Assembly: GCA_037974665.1 (NCBI GenBank)
Contig: CM075770.1
Location: 97,150,850-97,214,849, forward strand
DNA length: 64,000 nucleotides
Direction: 5' to 3'
Source of the DNA: Ehretia macrophylla
Taxonomy: Eukaryota; Streptophyta; Magnoliopsida; Boraginales; Ehretiaceae
The position numbers and the translations under genes were made by a program. Position 1 is the stretch's first letter. Every line of letters starts with the position of its first letter. Positions 12,870 to 25,200 of the stretch are shown in pieces. The notes beneath the pieces were generated by a model. The model ran no database searches, was not told the DNA's origin, and worked only from the letters and a program-made list of their open reading frames with translations.

Positions 12870-14130
12870 AGATACAAATTTATCACGTACCTTAGTCAAC
12901 TGAATTGAACTATCCTATCTATCACAACTTGGAACCCCTAGAAATTTATCACCAAGATCCACTTGTTCCTTGACGATACAATTTAAACCAACAGCTACCG
13001 CCCCAATACTTTTAACCATACTCCCCTGAAGAGCATATAGCCCTTTTCTCAAAATCCCTTTCAAGAGCACCTCGAAACCCTTCATCATTTCCATAACTCC
13101 ATTCTCGCCACGAAATTTGCAACCATGTGAATTCAAATACCAAAAAGAAATAAGGTTCTTCTTCAACTTCAAGACATGCCAACACTCGAAAGATCTAATA
13201 ATGTCATCGAATATCTTGACTTTCATAATACTTGTTCCGACCATCTTCAAAGTGATACCATTGTCTAGGTAGACCCTCCCATTCTTTTTAGAGTAAGAAA
13301 TAAACCAGTCTCTTCTAGGGCACATATAGAATGATGCACTTGTGCTAAAAATCCATTGATTTTTCCACTGTCTAGTACTAACAGACAAAACTTCCGCATC
13401 ATTAGAACTCTTGCCCTCAATAATATTAACCATGTTTGTTGAACTTCTCTTACCTCTAAATCTCTTTCGACAATCTTTCCTCAAGTGACCCAGTTCCCCA
13501 CACTCATAACAGTATATTTTCTCTCTTGATTTTGATTTTGACTTCCCCGAAGATCTCCCTCTCCCTCATGTTTCTCCTTTACTCATTAAAACTTCTCCTA
13601 GAACTTTCACTTTATTCCTCATGAATTGCTTCTAAAGATCTTTGGATTTCAGTGCAGAATTCACATCATCCAAACTAATTTTATCTCGACCATACAATAA
13701 AGTATCGACAATATTCTCATATGAAGGAGGTAAAGAACAAAACAATATGAGAGCTTGATCTTATTATCATTGGTGGCTCTATATTCTTCAACTTCATCAC
13801 AATGGAATTAAACACATCAAGGTGTTCCTTAATGGGCTTACTTTTTTCATCCGAAGATTATACAATCTCTTTTTCAAGTAGAGGCAATTTGTAAGATACT
13901 TGGATGCATAAAGATCCGTTACAGCCTTCCAAGCCTCGACTGTTGTCGTCTTCTTAGCAATCTCCAACAATACATGATCCATCACTATCATGTGTATTGC
14001 GCTTATGGCTCTCGCTTGTAACTCTTCATTCTCCTTGGGTTTCGTCTCAACTGGAATTTTCCCTTCAACTATATTCCATAGCCTTGCATCACTATGAATG
14101 TCTTGAACTTGATTTTCTTGAGACTAAAAT
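12870..14130 (-). pseudogene. Copia gag to pre-integrase remnant
   Basis: Read on the minus strand, the upstream part (about 14130-13800) matches copia gag of the UBN2 type, with a typical segment SKYLTNCLYLKKRLYNLRM. A complete CCHC zinc knuckle (CYECGELGHLRKDC) is at 13470-13511. It is followed by a protease/pre-integrase-like stretch to about 12915 that includes a mutated catalytic neighbourhood (WIFSTSASFYMC where a DTGA-type motif is expected). Frameshifts separate the blocks. The sequence stops before any DDE integrase or reverse transcriptase; 12281-12870 shows no domain I recognise. It is an inactive remnant. Confidence 0.8.
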
Positions 14131-14981
14131 TATTCATTCTGTCAAATTTTTGAATCTTGAACTTCTTAAAAGTCAAAACTGTCTTTGTTCACCCAAAAAC
14201 ACATACCTTGAGCTAGAATTTCACAAAACAGACTGCAAATTCAGACCCAGCACATCTAAAAACCTTGGGATGCCCCTAGTCAACTCTGGTCAAAGTCGAC
14301 GTCTTCTGTCAATATAGTCCTAAAACACGCATTTCCAAATGGAATTTGACAAAACTGAGCGCAAATTCAAATTTAGCACGTCCAAAAACTTGAAAACACC
14401 CATAGTCAACTCTAGTCAACTATCTCCAATGAACTCAATCTTAAAACTCGCACTTTATGATAGAGTTTGACAAAACCGAATGCAAATTCGGACTCAACAC
14501 ATCGAAAAAACTTGAGAAAACCGTAGTAAACTTTTGGTCAACCTTGGTTAAAGTCAATGATCAATGGTCAAATGCTTGGTCAATGGTCTGGTCAATGATC
14601 AACTTTTGGTCAACGATCAATCACATGGTAAGTAATCAAACTGAGCTCACAATAGCTATACCTCACACAAAGCACTTGAGTTGCACCTCTTTAAGCTATT
14701 CAATCAAAACTCAAGTATACCAATTTACCATGCACTATACCACACCAAATCAAACCCAACTTCTGTACCAATTAGATGTGAAGGTGCACCAAAGTTTTGT
14801 GTACCGCACCACACCAAATCACAGCCATAGATCTAGTTTCTCTTCTTGACTCAAATCTTGACCTATTTTTAACTTGAGATCCGATCGTCCGATTTTTGCT
14901 TGTAAGATATCATTGAAATCCTTGTCGAACATAGAATGTACTGGTGGTGTCGGATCAACAAAGCACCTCAGGGCGAAAATG
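14131..14981 (-). other. Untranslated leader of the deleted Copia element
   Basis: No domain is visible. On the plus strand the stretch has repeated GGTCAA/TGGTCAATG motifs at about 14540-14625 and a repeated CACACCAAATCA motif at about 14739 and 14811. No convincing tRNA primer site was found next to the LTR end at 14982. Confidence 0.5.
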
Positions 14982-14993
14982 TGCAACAAAGTT

Positions 14994-17370
14994 TGTAACG
15001 CCCCAACTCGACCCCTCCTACAAACAGTCAGGACGCAACTGAATTTTGGTAGTATAACGACATTAATTAGGACACCGAGGCTCTAAACCAACCTCTTCGC
15101 AACTCATACAACCAACTCCACAATCAATTCAACAATTAAACAACACAACCACAATATACATTAAACATTCTTTTACCATTGCATCCATAGGTTATACGCC
15201 TCCGTTCCAACATCATACATTTACTATATTACATACATTTCTAAAATAGATTATAACCAATCTAGCAACCTAATCATGTTCCAAAACAAGACTACTAAGC
15301 TAGCAACATTTAATCCATTATCTTTACAACATCTTATACATCATAAACTTCCATATAAATATAAACCAACTAGTTTTAATATACAAGACAACAAAAGAGT
15401 ACAACATCTCAGATATCAAGGACAAGACTCTGGCACATAAGACTTGTCCACATATGGCACATTCTCAGCTTCCTGAGACACGTACCCATAATCTTGTTCA
15501 ATATCACCTATATGCATGCAATAATTGAGAGTGAGCTTATATAAAACAAGCTCAGTGAGGATTCGACAGATCTCTTAACAGTATTTACTATACTCCTTGG
15601 AAATCATCATTTGAGCAGTAAACACATAATAATCATCAATAACAATGTAAGCACATTAATAATAATAACCAAACAATAAAGGATACTTTAGTTGGTGTAG
15701 CTCCAAACGTCATCACGATCTCAACCATCTTCTTATAACTCCCCATTACTCACGCACCCGAAGTACCTCACTAGTCCCTCCCTCCATGGCACCTCCGCCA
15801 TGCGAGCTGGGAGTAGCCTATGATAGTCATGCCATTATCAACCCGACAGCCCGACGCTGCCCGAGAGGTGACACACACATACCAAGACTCATGACAATAA
15901 TAATAATAATTCATAAATCAGGAGGACAACAAAGTAGGTTGCCTATCTCCTGGCTTCATCAATAATCAATAATCAATAATCAATTAATAACATTTCAACA
16001 ACAAATCATGAATTAAACAATTAACAACTCAACAACTAAGTTAGATGACAAAGTAGGACATCTAACTTAACATGCATTAATCCAATCAAACACTATCCAA
16101 ACAACTAAAGACATTATCTCAACATTTAAAGAAAAACAACCCAAAATTCTAAAAGTCATAACTTACAATCTACTAATCCAATGACCTCTAAACCAGTTTC
16201 TATCACTCACCCACTCAAGCAACTACGTTAGCCCCCTCAGAAACCAACCACAATCCTTCCAAATTAAGCCCAACAGCCCTAAAACCTCAATGCACCATAG
16301 CTGAAATTTCTGAACTTTCACCACAACATCGCAATCAAAATTTTAGCATTACAACATTACTACCATGTATTTAACAAACTTTTAGAAGCTAACAACAACC
16401 AATTCCAACCACCACAACTCCAAGTATTCAACAAATGGCCAAATTATCAACTTTAATACCCGAAAAATAAAAATACATGCTACCACGGTTCAAAACTACT
16501 ATAAACCCATATAATCAATCCTTAGCATCTACTGAGCAATAATATAACGAAAATTTAACATTTCAACGGCTAAAAATTCGATTATATGAATTAACATAAA
16601 AATGATATTTTGAGATCTAGAATTTTTCTCTCACCTTTGATGTTATATGATGCAAGAAAGGTGTAGAATAGATGCCCAACAAGTACAATCAAACTTTGGT
16701 TCAAGTGTAAAGGCTTTGTATTGCAAAATCTATTGAAAAAGTTGATCAAAATTCAAGCAAAAATGGCCTTGGGAGTTTCGGCCATGTGTATGAGTTTTGA
16801 GTGTGTTTGAGCTTTTGTTTTATGAGTTATTTAGTGTATTATGCATATATAAGCAAAGTCAACAAAATAATAAAAGGTCAAAGGTGAACACTTGTTAGTT
16901 TATTTAGTATTTTTAGTATTTTAATTTAGTTTCTTGACTATTTTTGCTCACAACATGCAATTGACACTTAGACTAATTTAAGTTGAATATTTTTGGGTGA
17001 CAACAATTTTCTCATACAAAGACTTTCACCCGACTCGGTTAAAAACGCGATTTTTTACAAAAGAAAGTGTAAAAACCTTTAAAATTTCAAAGCCGATTAA
17101 AATCTGTTTTAATCAAACATGGGTCTATTAATATCCGATGACTAGGTTTTAAAACACCTATATAAAAATTTTAGCGGACGTGTATTCAAAATACTATTTA
17201 CAAAAATCGTCGATAAAATTTCTGATCCCGCTTCTTATGAAAATTTCATGAATCCACACATCGCATGTACTAGGAGTATAAATCACAGAATTAGCCCATT
17301 ATAACTCATATAATACATAAACAGGTCAAAATACATAAATCGAGGCAAAGATAAAATATGGAGTCTCATA
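14994..17370 (-). mobile_element. Solo Tekay-like LTR (2,377 bp) inserted in a Copia LTR
   Basis: The plus-strand left end TGTAACGCCCCAACTCGACC equals the complement of the Tekay-like LTR end, and the right end GAGTCTCATA is the complement of its start. It is flanked by AAGTT (14989-14993) and AGGTT (17371-17375), a target-site duplication with one mismatch. Removing it restores a 268-bp Copia LTR. There is no internal region, as expected after recombination between two LTRs. A TATA-like run lies at about 16845-16852 (minus strand). It is clearly related to, but diverged from, the LTRs at 48165 and 55573. Confidence 0.92.
15508..16634 (-). other. Candidate leader intron in the solo LTR
   Basis: On the minus strand a donor ATCAAAG|GTGAGAG lies at 16635/16634 and an acceptor GCATATAG|GTGAT at 15508/15507. 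The donor context is nearly identical to that in the LTRs at 49769 and 57176. The frame after the acceptor encodes QDYGYV, NVPYVD and SYVPES, and then stops. Both sites are predictions from sequence. Confidence 0.45.
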
Positions 17371-17631
17371 AGGTTAGACGCGAGAAATAAAATACAAAAT
17401 GATTTACGTGGTTCGACAAATTTTCCTATGTCCATGGACAACGAGAGAATAATTCACTGTATGATGAAATCCTGTTACAAACACTTTTTTCTTACAAAGC
17501 CTCTTACTTCTCTATTTTGTCACACCGATTACAATAGTCATAGGGCTTATTTATAGGTAATCCTAGGATTTTGGGTATTGGGTTTACAAGACAATTATAC
17601 ATTAACTACAAATATGAGCCATAGCCCAACA

Positions 17632-17944
17632 CTTCAATTATTTACTAATTATAATATTAAACAAATTATAATGAATAAAACTCCGTTAATTAAACCTTTC
17701 CCCGGAAACCAATGTAGTCTCTCCCCATCCCTTGTTTTGTAGTTTTGAAGATAACAAAAATAATCTGATAAAAAATACTTAATTATTAATAATTCACTTT
17801 ATATTAAAAATGAGACAATAAGGAAATGATATAATTTTTCCCAATAAGAATATGATACTTTTCGCTGATGAAGTGCATTTATCACTTCTTTTGAGCAGAT
17901 ATTTATGCTTCTTTGATACCAAAAAGAGGAAGAAAAAAAACAAA
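17632..17944. other. No recognisable feature
   Basis: AT-rich spacer between two Copia elements. No open frame, repeat or RNA motif was recognised. Confidence 0.5.
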
Positions 17945-18910
17945 GAAGCTGTTATAAAATAATTGCCATAAAGACAATAATAGAAGGAAGAATTGAGAGA
18001 ATTCTATTGATTTCACAGTAAATTATTAATTACTATGAACTTCTATTTATAGAAAAATAAGGTTATTATGCAATTACTATTTACAAAATATCAACAGTTA
18101 CTATTTGCACAGTACCACTATTTAAAAGTGTCTAACGACTATTGTTCATAAATATCCAACTCATAACACTCCCTCTTGGATAACCCCCTTGGATATTTAA
18201 TGCTCAAGAATATGCCTCATTAAAACCTTATCAAGAAAACCTAATGGAATAAAAACTTGACTAAGAAAAAAGAGTACAATATTCTTTGTATATGCCTTTT
18301 ATACTACTTTATTAAAAACCTTGCCAAGAAAACCCAATTGGACAAAACCTGTACGAAGGGAAAAAGAGTGTAGTGTATATGTCTCCCCCTCTTGTGGGTA
18401 TATCAAGAATGATCACGGAGTCGCTGTATACCAATCTTCCATACTAGCTTCTCGAATGTGGTAGTAGGCAATGATTTTGTGAACAAATCAATAAGGTTCT
18501 TACTTGAAGGAATCTGACGAATCTTGATTTCACCATTCTTTTGAAGCTCATGAGTAAAGAAAAACTTTGGTGAGATATACTTAGTTCTATCACCCTTAAT
18601 ATAACCTCCCTATATCTGGGCAATGCATGCAACATTATTTTCATATAATATAGTGGGGAAGATTGCATTTTCCCTCAATATGTTGGATCAAAGATCTCAA
18701 ACAAACACATTCTCAACTTGCCTCATGAAGTGTATCTCAATGTGATTTGATGAAGTAACAGCAATAGTTTGTTTTGTAGATCACCAAGATATAGCAGTAC
18801 CACCATATGTGAATAGATATCCAGTTTGAGATCGTCCTTTATATGGATCAGAAAAATATCCAGCATCTGCATATCCAATCAATTCTGGTTGCGGATGTCT
18901 TGAATATAGT

Positions 18911-20042
18911 CAGAGGCAAAGCTAGGAATTGAAATTTGGGGGGGGGGGGGCGAATTTTTTTTTTGTACAATGTTTTTTTTTGTACAGTATTTTTTGAACC
19001 AGTAAAAAAAGAGACCTAAAAAATAAAATAAAATAATAAAAAAACTAGTTAAGAATTCAATTAAATATAAATTATGTTTTTATATTTGAACAAACTTGAA
19101 ATTCTTAACATTATAAGTTGATTTGATTCAAGAAAAAATACAAATCTAACATATACTACAAAAAAATAACAAGCACAAATCATATTCATATCAAATAATT
19201 ATCCAATATATATATAAACTACCAAACAAAGGATAAATAAGAAAGAAGTTGATAAAATATAAACTAACCTAACAAAATGAAGCCTTGTGTGTTGCGATTT
19301 GGATTTACTCATATTTTGGCATAAAAATAATTTTCAAAAAATAAAATAATTAAAAAATATAAACTTAACTAGCAAAAAATCAATAAGTTACACCTTATTA
19401 AAATTTGTCCATTAAAATTATTTATTTATAACAGAAAATTGACTATCAAAATATAATTAACAAAAAATGTTATACACAAAAATGTTATTATGAGATGTAT
19501 TTCAATAAAAAATTGTTTACCTTAGTCACTTATTGTTGTCTTGTGTTGATATGTTCACCCACTGCAAAAATAATAATAAATCATGTTTATGCATTCATAA
19601 AATTATATAGGTAAGAAAAAGTAATAAATAAGCACAATAAAATTATTTTCGTGGCCTTGGTTTGCATAACTATGTTGGTATTATGCTTTCATAAAATAAT
19701 ATTGTGCAATAAAGTTGTGCATATATACCTTTTAACTATGTTAGTATTATAGCTTTTAAGTTCGTTCCCGTCAAGCAATTAGCATAGGTCCCTAACCCTT
19801 TTTTTTTCTTTCACCAACTTACAAAGAGACTAGCAAAAAATTATAACATGTAGCATCATGGTGAGTCGAACCCGCACCAACCATATGAATACACTCATGA
19901 CTAACCACTAAGCTAAACCACATGTTGTGAACTTTAACAACTTTTATAATATTTATTGGGGGAGAGGGGTGCAAATCTTTTTTTTTTTAAACAATAAATA
20001 TTTTTCTTTTAGAGGTTAGGTCCCCCCCTCCCTCTGCCCCTG
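18911..20042. mobile_element. Non-autonomous hAT-like DNA transposon (1,132 bp)
   Basis: The left end is CAGAGGCAAAGCTAGG; the right end, read on the opposite strand, is CAGGGGCAGAGGGAGG, an imperfect terminal inverted repeat of the plant hAT type. A perfect 8-base duplication AATATAGT flanks it (18903-18910 and 20043-20050), as hAT transposases produce. Runs of G and C sit just inside the ends. No transposase frame is present. It inserted into the RNase H part of the Copia element, and its removal rejoins that sequence. Confidence 0.93.
19857..19922 (-). other. tRNA-like promoter segment (A and B boxes) inside the hAT element
   Basis: On the minus strand TAGCTTAGTGG (19915-19905) fits a polymerase III A box, and GGTTCGACTCA (19872-19862) fits a B box within a T-arm-like sequence (GGTGCGGGTTCGACTCACC). 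Spacing is that of a tRNA or tRNA-derived SINE head. No convincing anticodon stem is seen, so it is not called a tRNA gene. Confidence 0.5.
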
Positions 20043-20095
20043 AATATAGTAGTTCCATGAAGATAAAGAAAAATATATTTAATGTTCTTCCAATG

Positions 20096-22269
20096 TGTGA
20101 GACCCCGACTTTGACCCTTGTACAATTATGTGTTTATTTGATTTTTGTGTGCAAATGATGTGATTATTTAACTTCTATGTGCAAAAATTTTATGGTTATT
20201 CAATTTAGTATTTAATATGTTCAAATATATGTTTTACAAAAGTTTATTAGATTAAAAATGTATTTGAAATTTATTTGATTTGCAAAATGTGTCCTTTCGT
20301 CTTCCTTGACCACGTAAGGCCTAAATTTCATATACTAGTTAAAAATAAGCCTAATTGCATCTTTTATCACTTTAGACACTTAATAGAGTTTTATAATCGA
20401 AGTTAGAAGCGAAATAAGATGATAATTTATTCGTTTGGACTATTAATTTAACTTTGACCAAGCATTGACTTTTAAAATGACTCTTATATAACCCTAATGC
20501 ATAAAACAAAAGCTCAGAACATTTCTTCTTCACCCTACATAAGCTGACACTCTCCAAGCTCCATGAATAGTGATTTTGATGCATTTTTAACAAAAAGAAG
20601 GCGCTAGGAGGTGAATCAGGGGCCAAACCATATATTTGCGGACTCCTCTCAACATCTACTATCTTTCTACCAATTCGTTTTTCAATTTTCTTGCAAAAAA
20701 AAGATGAGGGGTCTTTTCAAAACTTGGTTTTAGAGTTAATGCATCTTATATTTTTATGCTTGAATGGTTAATATTGCTTCATATTCTTGCTATATATGTA
20801 TTAGAGAATATTTTCCTAACATATTAGATTGTAGAGAACTTAATTTATTTTAGTTGAATAGTTTGATTTACGATTTGTTTTAGATGAACTTTAATTGATG
20901 TTTAAGGTGTTTAAATAACTAGAAATGAATGTAAATATGTTGTATTATGTGTTGTTAAAGTCTCCAAATGTTGAGGGTAGCATAGCATGGCTTAAAACTT
21001 GGAAATGGAGGTTTGTCAAGGGTGTTGGCCAACTAATTTTGTGTGTTGGTGGGCTGGTTTTGTGTTGCTTGGCTGGCTGGTTTGAGTTGGTTGGTCGGCT
21101 AATAACTTATGGGATTGGGGGGCTTTTGGGTTGTTTACATGATAGTTTAAGTATTTGTTAAGGTGTTTAATTGTTAGGTGGTAGTATGTGGTTTTTGAAG
21201 TAGTTTAATTGCTTGAATTATTGAGTAAAGTAGCCATGTATGTTGTTTGAGGTAAGATAAGTGTTGAGAGGTTAAATGTTGATTAGGGTGTTAAATGTGT
21301 TGCTTAGGTTAAAATGGTGTCTAATGTAATTGTAATTGGTTAAGGCATATATGTGCATGTGTTTACGATTAGGTAATCTAGTGCTTGGTTGTTTGGCTAT
21401 ATGAATGCGAAAGGAATATAAATTGCTTGATTGATTGGTTATTAGATTGATAAATGCTTGAGTTAATGTGTTGTAGAATTTTGGATTCTACCTTGAATAT
21501 GGTGTCTAATGTTGTTGGAGTTCTTTTATCCAAAGTACTCCTTGGTATATAGGGGAAGATTCAGAACGATGTTTGGGGTAACGGCATCAACAGGACGAGC
21601 GTATCCTTACTATGTGGTCATTTACTTTATATTTCTCGCATTACTTATACTTGTTACAATTGATGTGCATGACATGTTTTCAAAATGAGTTTGTGAAATC
21701 AAAAATGCTTTTCAAAACCTCCTGTGCATTATCCTCCCTCACTGAGTTCGTGGAAACTCACCCTCGTTTGCTAACATTTCAGGAGAGCCAGAAAAACTTT
21801 ACGTGGATTATGTGCCTCCATAGCATGTGGACAAGGCCAAGGCTTGATTTGCTTGCTTAGTTGATGCCTATGCTACTTGGAGCTTGTTGTTAACTTGTAA
21901 ACTTTATGAGACTTGCTAGCTTTATGTAAATTATGCCAAGTGAAATGGTTACTATTATATTGGTAGATTTGTAATGTAATTTATAAGTCATTTTGTTATA
22001 TATAGGTGGTTAGGCTTATGAATTGTATTATGCGGCTTGTATCTTACTATATGTTGATGTAATTGTGACGGACGACATATCCTTTAGTTGTATGTTAGAG
22101 GCCCACGGTTGTGGATTTAGTTGTTTGTGGTTGTATATTGGTTGTTATGGTTTATATGAACTGTTGCGTAGGTTAAATATGTGTTTTGGGTTATATTACA
22201 GACGTTACCATGTCGAAATTTCGTCGCATCCTAACTTGGTGTTAAGAGAGGTCAAGTTGGGCTGTGACA
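20096..22269 (+). mobile_element. Solo Tekay-like LTR (2,174 bp) with perfect duplication
   Basis: Begins TGTGAGACCCCGACTTTGAC and ends GGGCTGTGACA. Both sides carry CAATG (20091-20095 and 22270-22274). A TATA box (TTATATAA) is at about 20484-20491. TCACTGAG at about 21738 precedes an acceptor-like CATTTCAG|GA at 21782/21783, followed by a short frame containing EPEKLYVDYVPP and a stop. No donor GT is seen; AAAAG|ATGAGG near 20704 may be a mutated donor. It splits the Copia RNase H region. Confidence 0.95.
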
Positions 22270-25200
22270 CAATGTCTCCGTATTGGTGTTGAACTGAATC
22301 TTGCTAATAGATTAACAGAGAATGCAATATCTGGTCGTGTATGTTAACGAGATATATTAAAGCACCAATGACACTAAGATATGGCACTTCATAACTAAGG
22401 ATTTCTTTATTGTCTGCTTGAGGTCGAAATGGGTCATTTTCTATATTCAAAGTTCAAGTAACCATTGGATTGATTACTGGATGAGCTTTGTCCATATTGA
22501 ACCTTTTCAACACTTTCATTGTATAAGTTGATTGGGGCAACAAAATTTCACCTGTCAAATGTTCAATTTGTAGGCCAAGACAACTTTGTTTTACCTAGAT
22601 CTTTCATCTCAAATTCCTTACTCAGATATGTGGCTGCTGCTGTAAGCTCCTCATGAGTCCCTATAATGTTTAAATTATCAACATAAACAACAATAATAAC
22701 AAAACCACATTTTGATTTTATGATAAAAACACATGGACTTATAAGGCTATTAACATATCCTTCCTTGAGAAGATATGTACTAAGATGATTGTACCATATT
22801 CGTCCAGATTGTTTTAGCCCATATAAAGATCTTTGTAATTTGATTGAATATATCTCCCGGGGTTTTGAGCTATATGCCTTTGGCATATTTAGTCCTTCAG
22901 GGACTCTCATATAAATATCACTATCAAGTGATCCATATAGATAGGTTGTTACCACATCCATAACATGCATATGAAGTCCTTTAGAAATTGCCAGACTAAT
23001 TAAATGTCTGAATGTGATTGCATCTACCACTGGAGAATATGTCTCCTCATAATCAATTTTAGGTCTTTGTGAAAAACCTTGTGCTACAAGTCAGGTTTTA
23101 TATCTTACAAATTCATTATTTTCATTGCGTTTCCATACAAATATCTATTTCTAAACAAGATGTTTCACATTTACAGGTGTTTCAATCACTGGACCAAACA
23201 CTTTGCGTTTTCCAAGTGATTTTAATTCAACATTAATTGCTTCTTTCCAATTTGGTCAATCATTTCTCCGTCGACATTCTTGAATGGACTTCGGTTCAAG
23301 ATCATCACTTTTTATCATTAAATCAGTAACTACATCATATGCAAATTTTTCATCAATAATAATTTCATTTTGGTTTCATCTTTGTCTTGTAGATACATAA
23401 TTAATTGAGATCTCATCATTGTCAATACTGTTGCTTTTTATTTCATTCTCGGGTACCTGATTTTTCACTGAAACTCTATTTTCAGTTATTTCTTGCATTG
23501 CGACATCTAAAGGATTTTCAAAAACTTCAATATTTATGACTTGCTCATTTTGCCCCTTTCTCTTTCAAGGATTTTTATCTTTGGAACCGATTGGTCTGGC
23601 ACGTTTTTGATGTGCCATAGACTCATTTGCTATTGTATTAGCAAATTACTTCTTTGGAATATCAATTCTCGCTTGGGCATTTAAAGTTGGTATATGTGAC
23701 TGTCACTTTCTTTGCATCAATAAAAGCATCTGGAAATTGATTTGCAATATTTTGCAAATGTATAATTTTCTAAATTTCTATTTTAGATTGATTTATGCGA
23801 GGATTAAAATATGATACTGATGATGCATTCCATAATAATGCTCTATTTTTCAACTTTTGTTTTCTTCACCTAAGATTGGGAATGTTGCCTCATCGAATTG
23901 GCAATTAGCAAAACGTTCTAAAAAGATCTCCAGTTAAAAATATTTCAGAATTGATGGAGATTCAAAACAAACATAAATTCCCAGTCTTCTTTAAGGTCCC
24001 ATTTTTGTGCATTGTGGTGGAACAATTGGAATATAAACTGCGCAACCAAAAATTCTCAAATGAGATATATTTGGTTCTTGACTAGAAACCAATTGTAATA
24101 GGGAGTATTTATGATAAATAGTTGGTCTTGTTCTAAACAATATTGCAGCATGTAATATAGCATGTCCCCAAATAGAACTAGGCAACTTAGTTCTCATCAA
24201 TAATGGTTTATCAATAAGCTACAACCTTTTAATAAATGATTTAACTAAATCATTTTGTGTATGGGTGTGAGCTACAGGATGCCCAACAAAAATTTCAATT
24301 GACATGCAATAATCATTAAATGATTGTGATGTAAATTCTCCTATATTTTCAAGACAAATTTTCTTGATTGTACAATCTGGAAATTGAGCTTGTAACCGGA
24401 TTATTTGTGCAAGAAGTCTTGCAAATGCCATATCTCTAGTGGACAGTAGACATACATGTGACTATCTTATTGATGCATCTATCAATACCATAAAATATCG
24501 AAATAGTGCACATGACGGAATAATAGGCCCACATATATCCCCTTGTATCCTTTCTAAAAATGTAAGAGTTTCAATATCAATTTTAGTAAGGGATGCCCTT
24601 TTAATCAATTTGCCTTGGGTACAAGTAGGACATAGAAATTCATGTGATAACATAATCTTTTAATTTTTTAATGAGTGCCCATGTGAATTTTCAATAATTG
24701 TTTTCATCATGACTACGCCTGGATGTCTAAGGCGATCATGTCAAAGGATAAAACTTTGTGGATTAAACATCTTCTGATTTATCATCATATTAGATTCCAC
24801 AATTTTTTCACTATAACTTGCCTGCCAGTTTTGAGCAATGGAATATAGAGATATTTTTTCATTTGCTCATTAATGGTTTGAATATGATAACCATTTTCAC
24901 GTATATCTCTAAAACTCAATAGATTTCTCGGGGATCTACTGGAATATAAAGCATCGCTTATCATAATTTTTGTCCCACCAGGAATCATAATACATGCTCT
25001 TCCAAAACCATCAATCAGATTTATAGTGTCAGGAATTGTATTAACATTTGCTTTTGAAAATTTGTGTTGGGAAAAATAGATCCTATTTTTAAGAATCGCA
25101 TGCATCGTTGCACTGTCTGCCAGACATATTTTTCCACCACTGAGATTATATAGATCTATATTTTTTCAAAATAAGATAAATAACATATGTGAAAAACTGC

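Larger units (their letters stand above)
12014..17631 (-). mobile_element. Internally deleted Ty1/copia element with split 5' LTR
   Basis: Two near-identical LTRs bound it. The left one (3' LTR) is 12014-12280, 267 bp. The right one (5' LTR) is in two pieces, 14982-14993 and 17376-17631, 268 bp once the solo LTR insertion is removed. The minus-strand LTR starts TGTTAG or TGTTGG next to a copia polypurine tract (CCAAGGTGGAGATT, complement of 12281-12295). Between them are only gag, the zinc knuckle and a pre-integrase stub. Integrase core, reverse transcriptase and RNase H are missing, so it is not autonomous. The flanking pentamers ACACA and CTTCA do not match. Confidence 0.85.

Noticed and set aside
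20096..22269. Initial idea that this stretch held a small host gene with membrane-like frames (for example 20925-21161, 22023-22292)
   Set aside because: The CAATG duplications and Tekay-like ends show that the whole stretch is a solo LTR.
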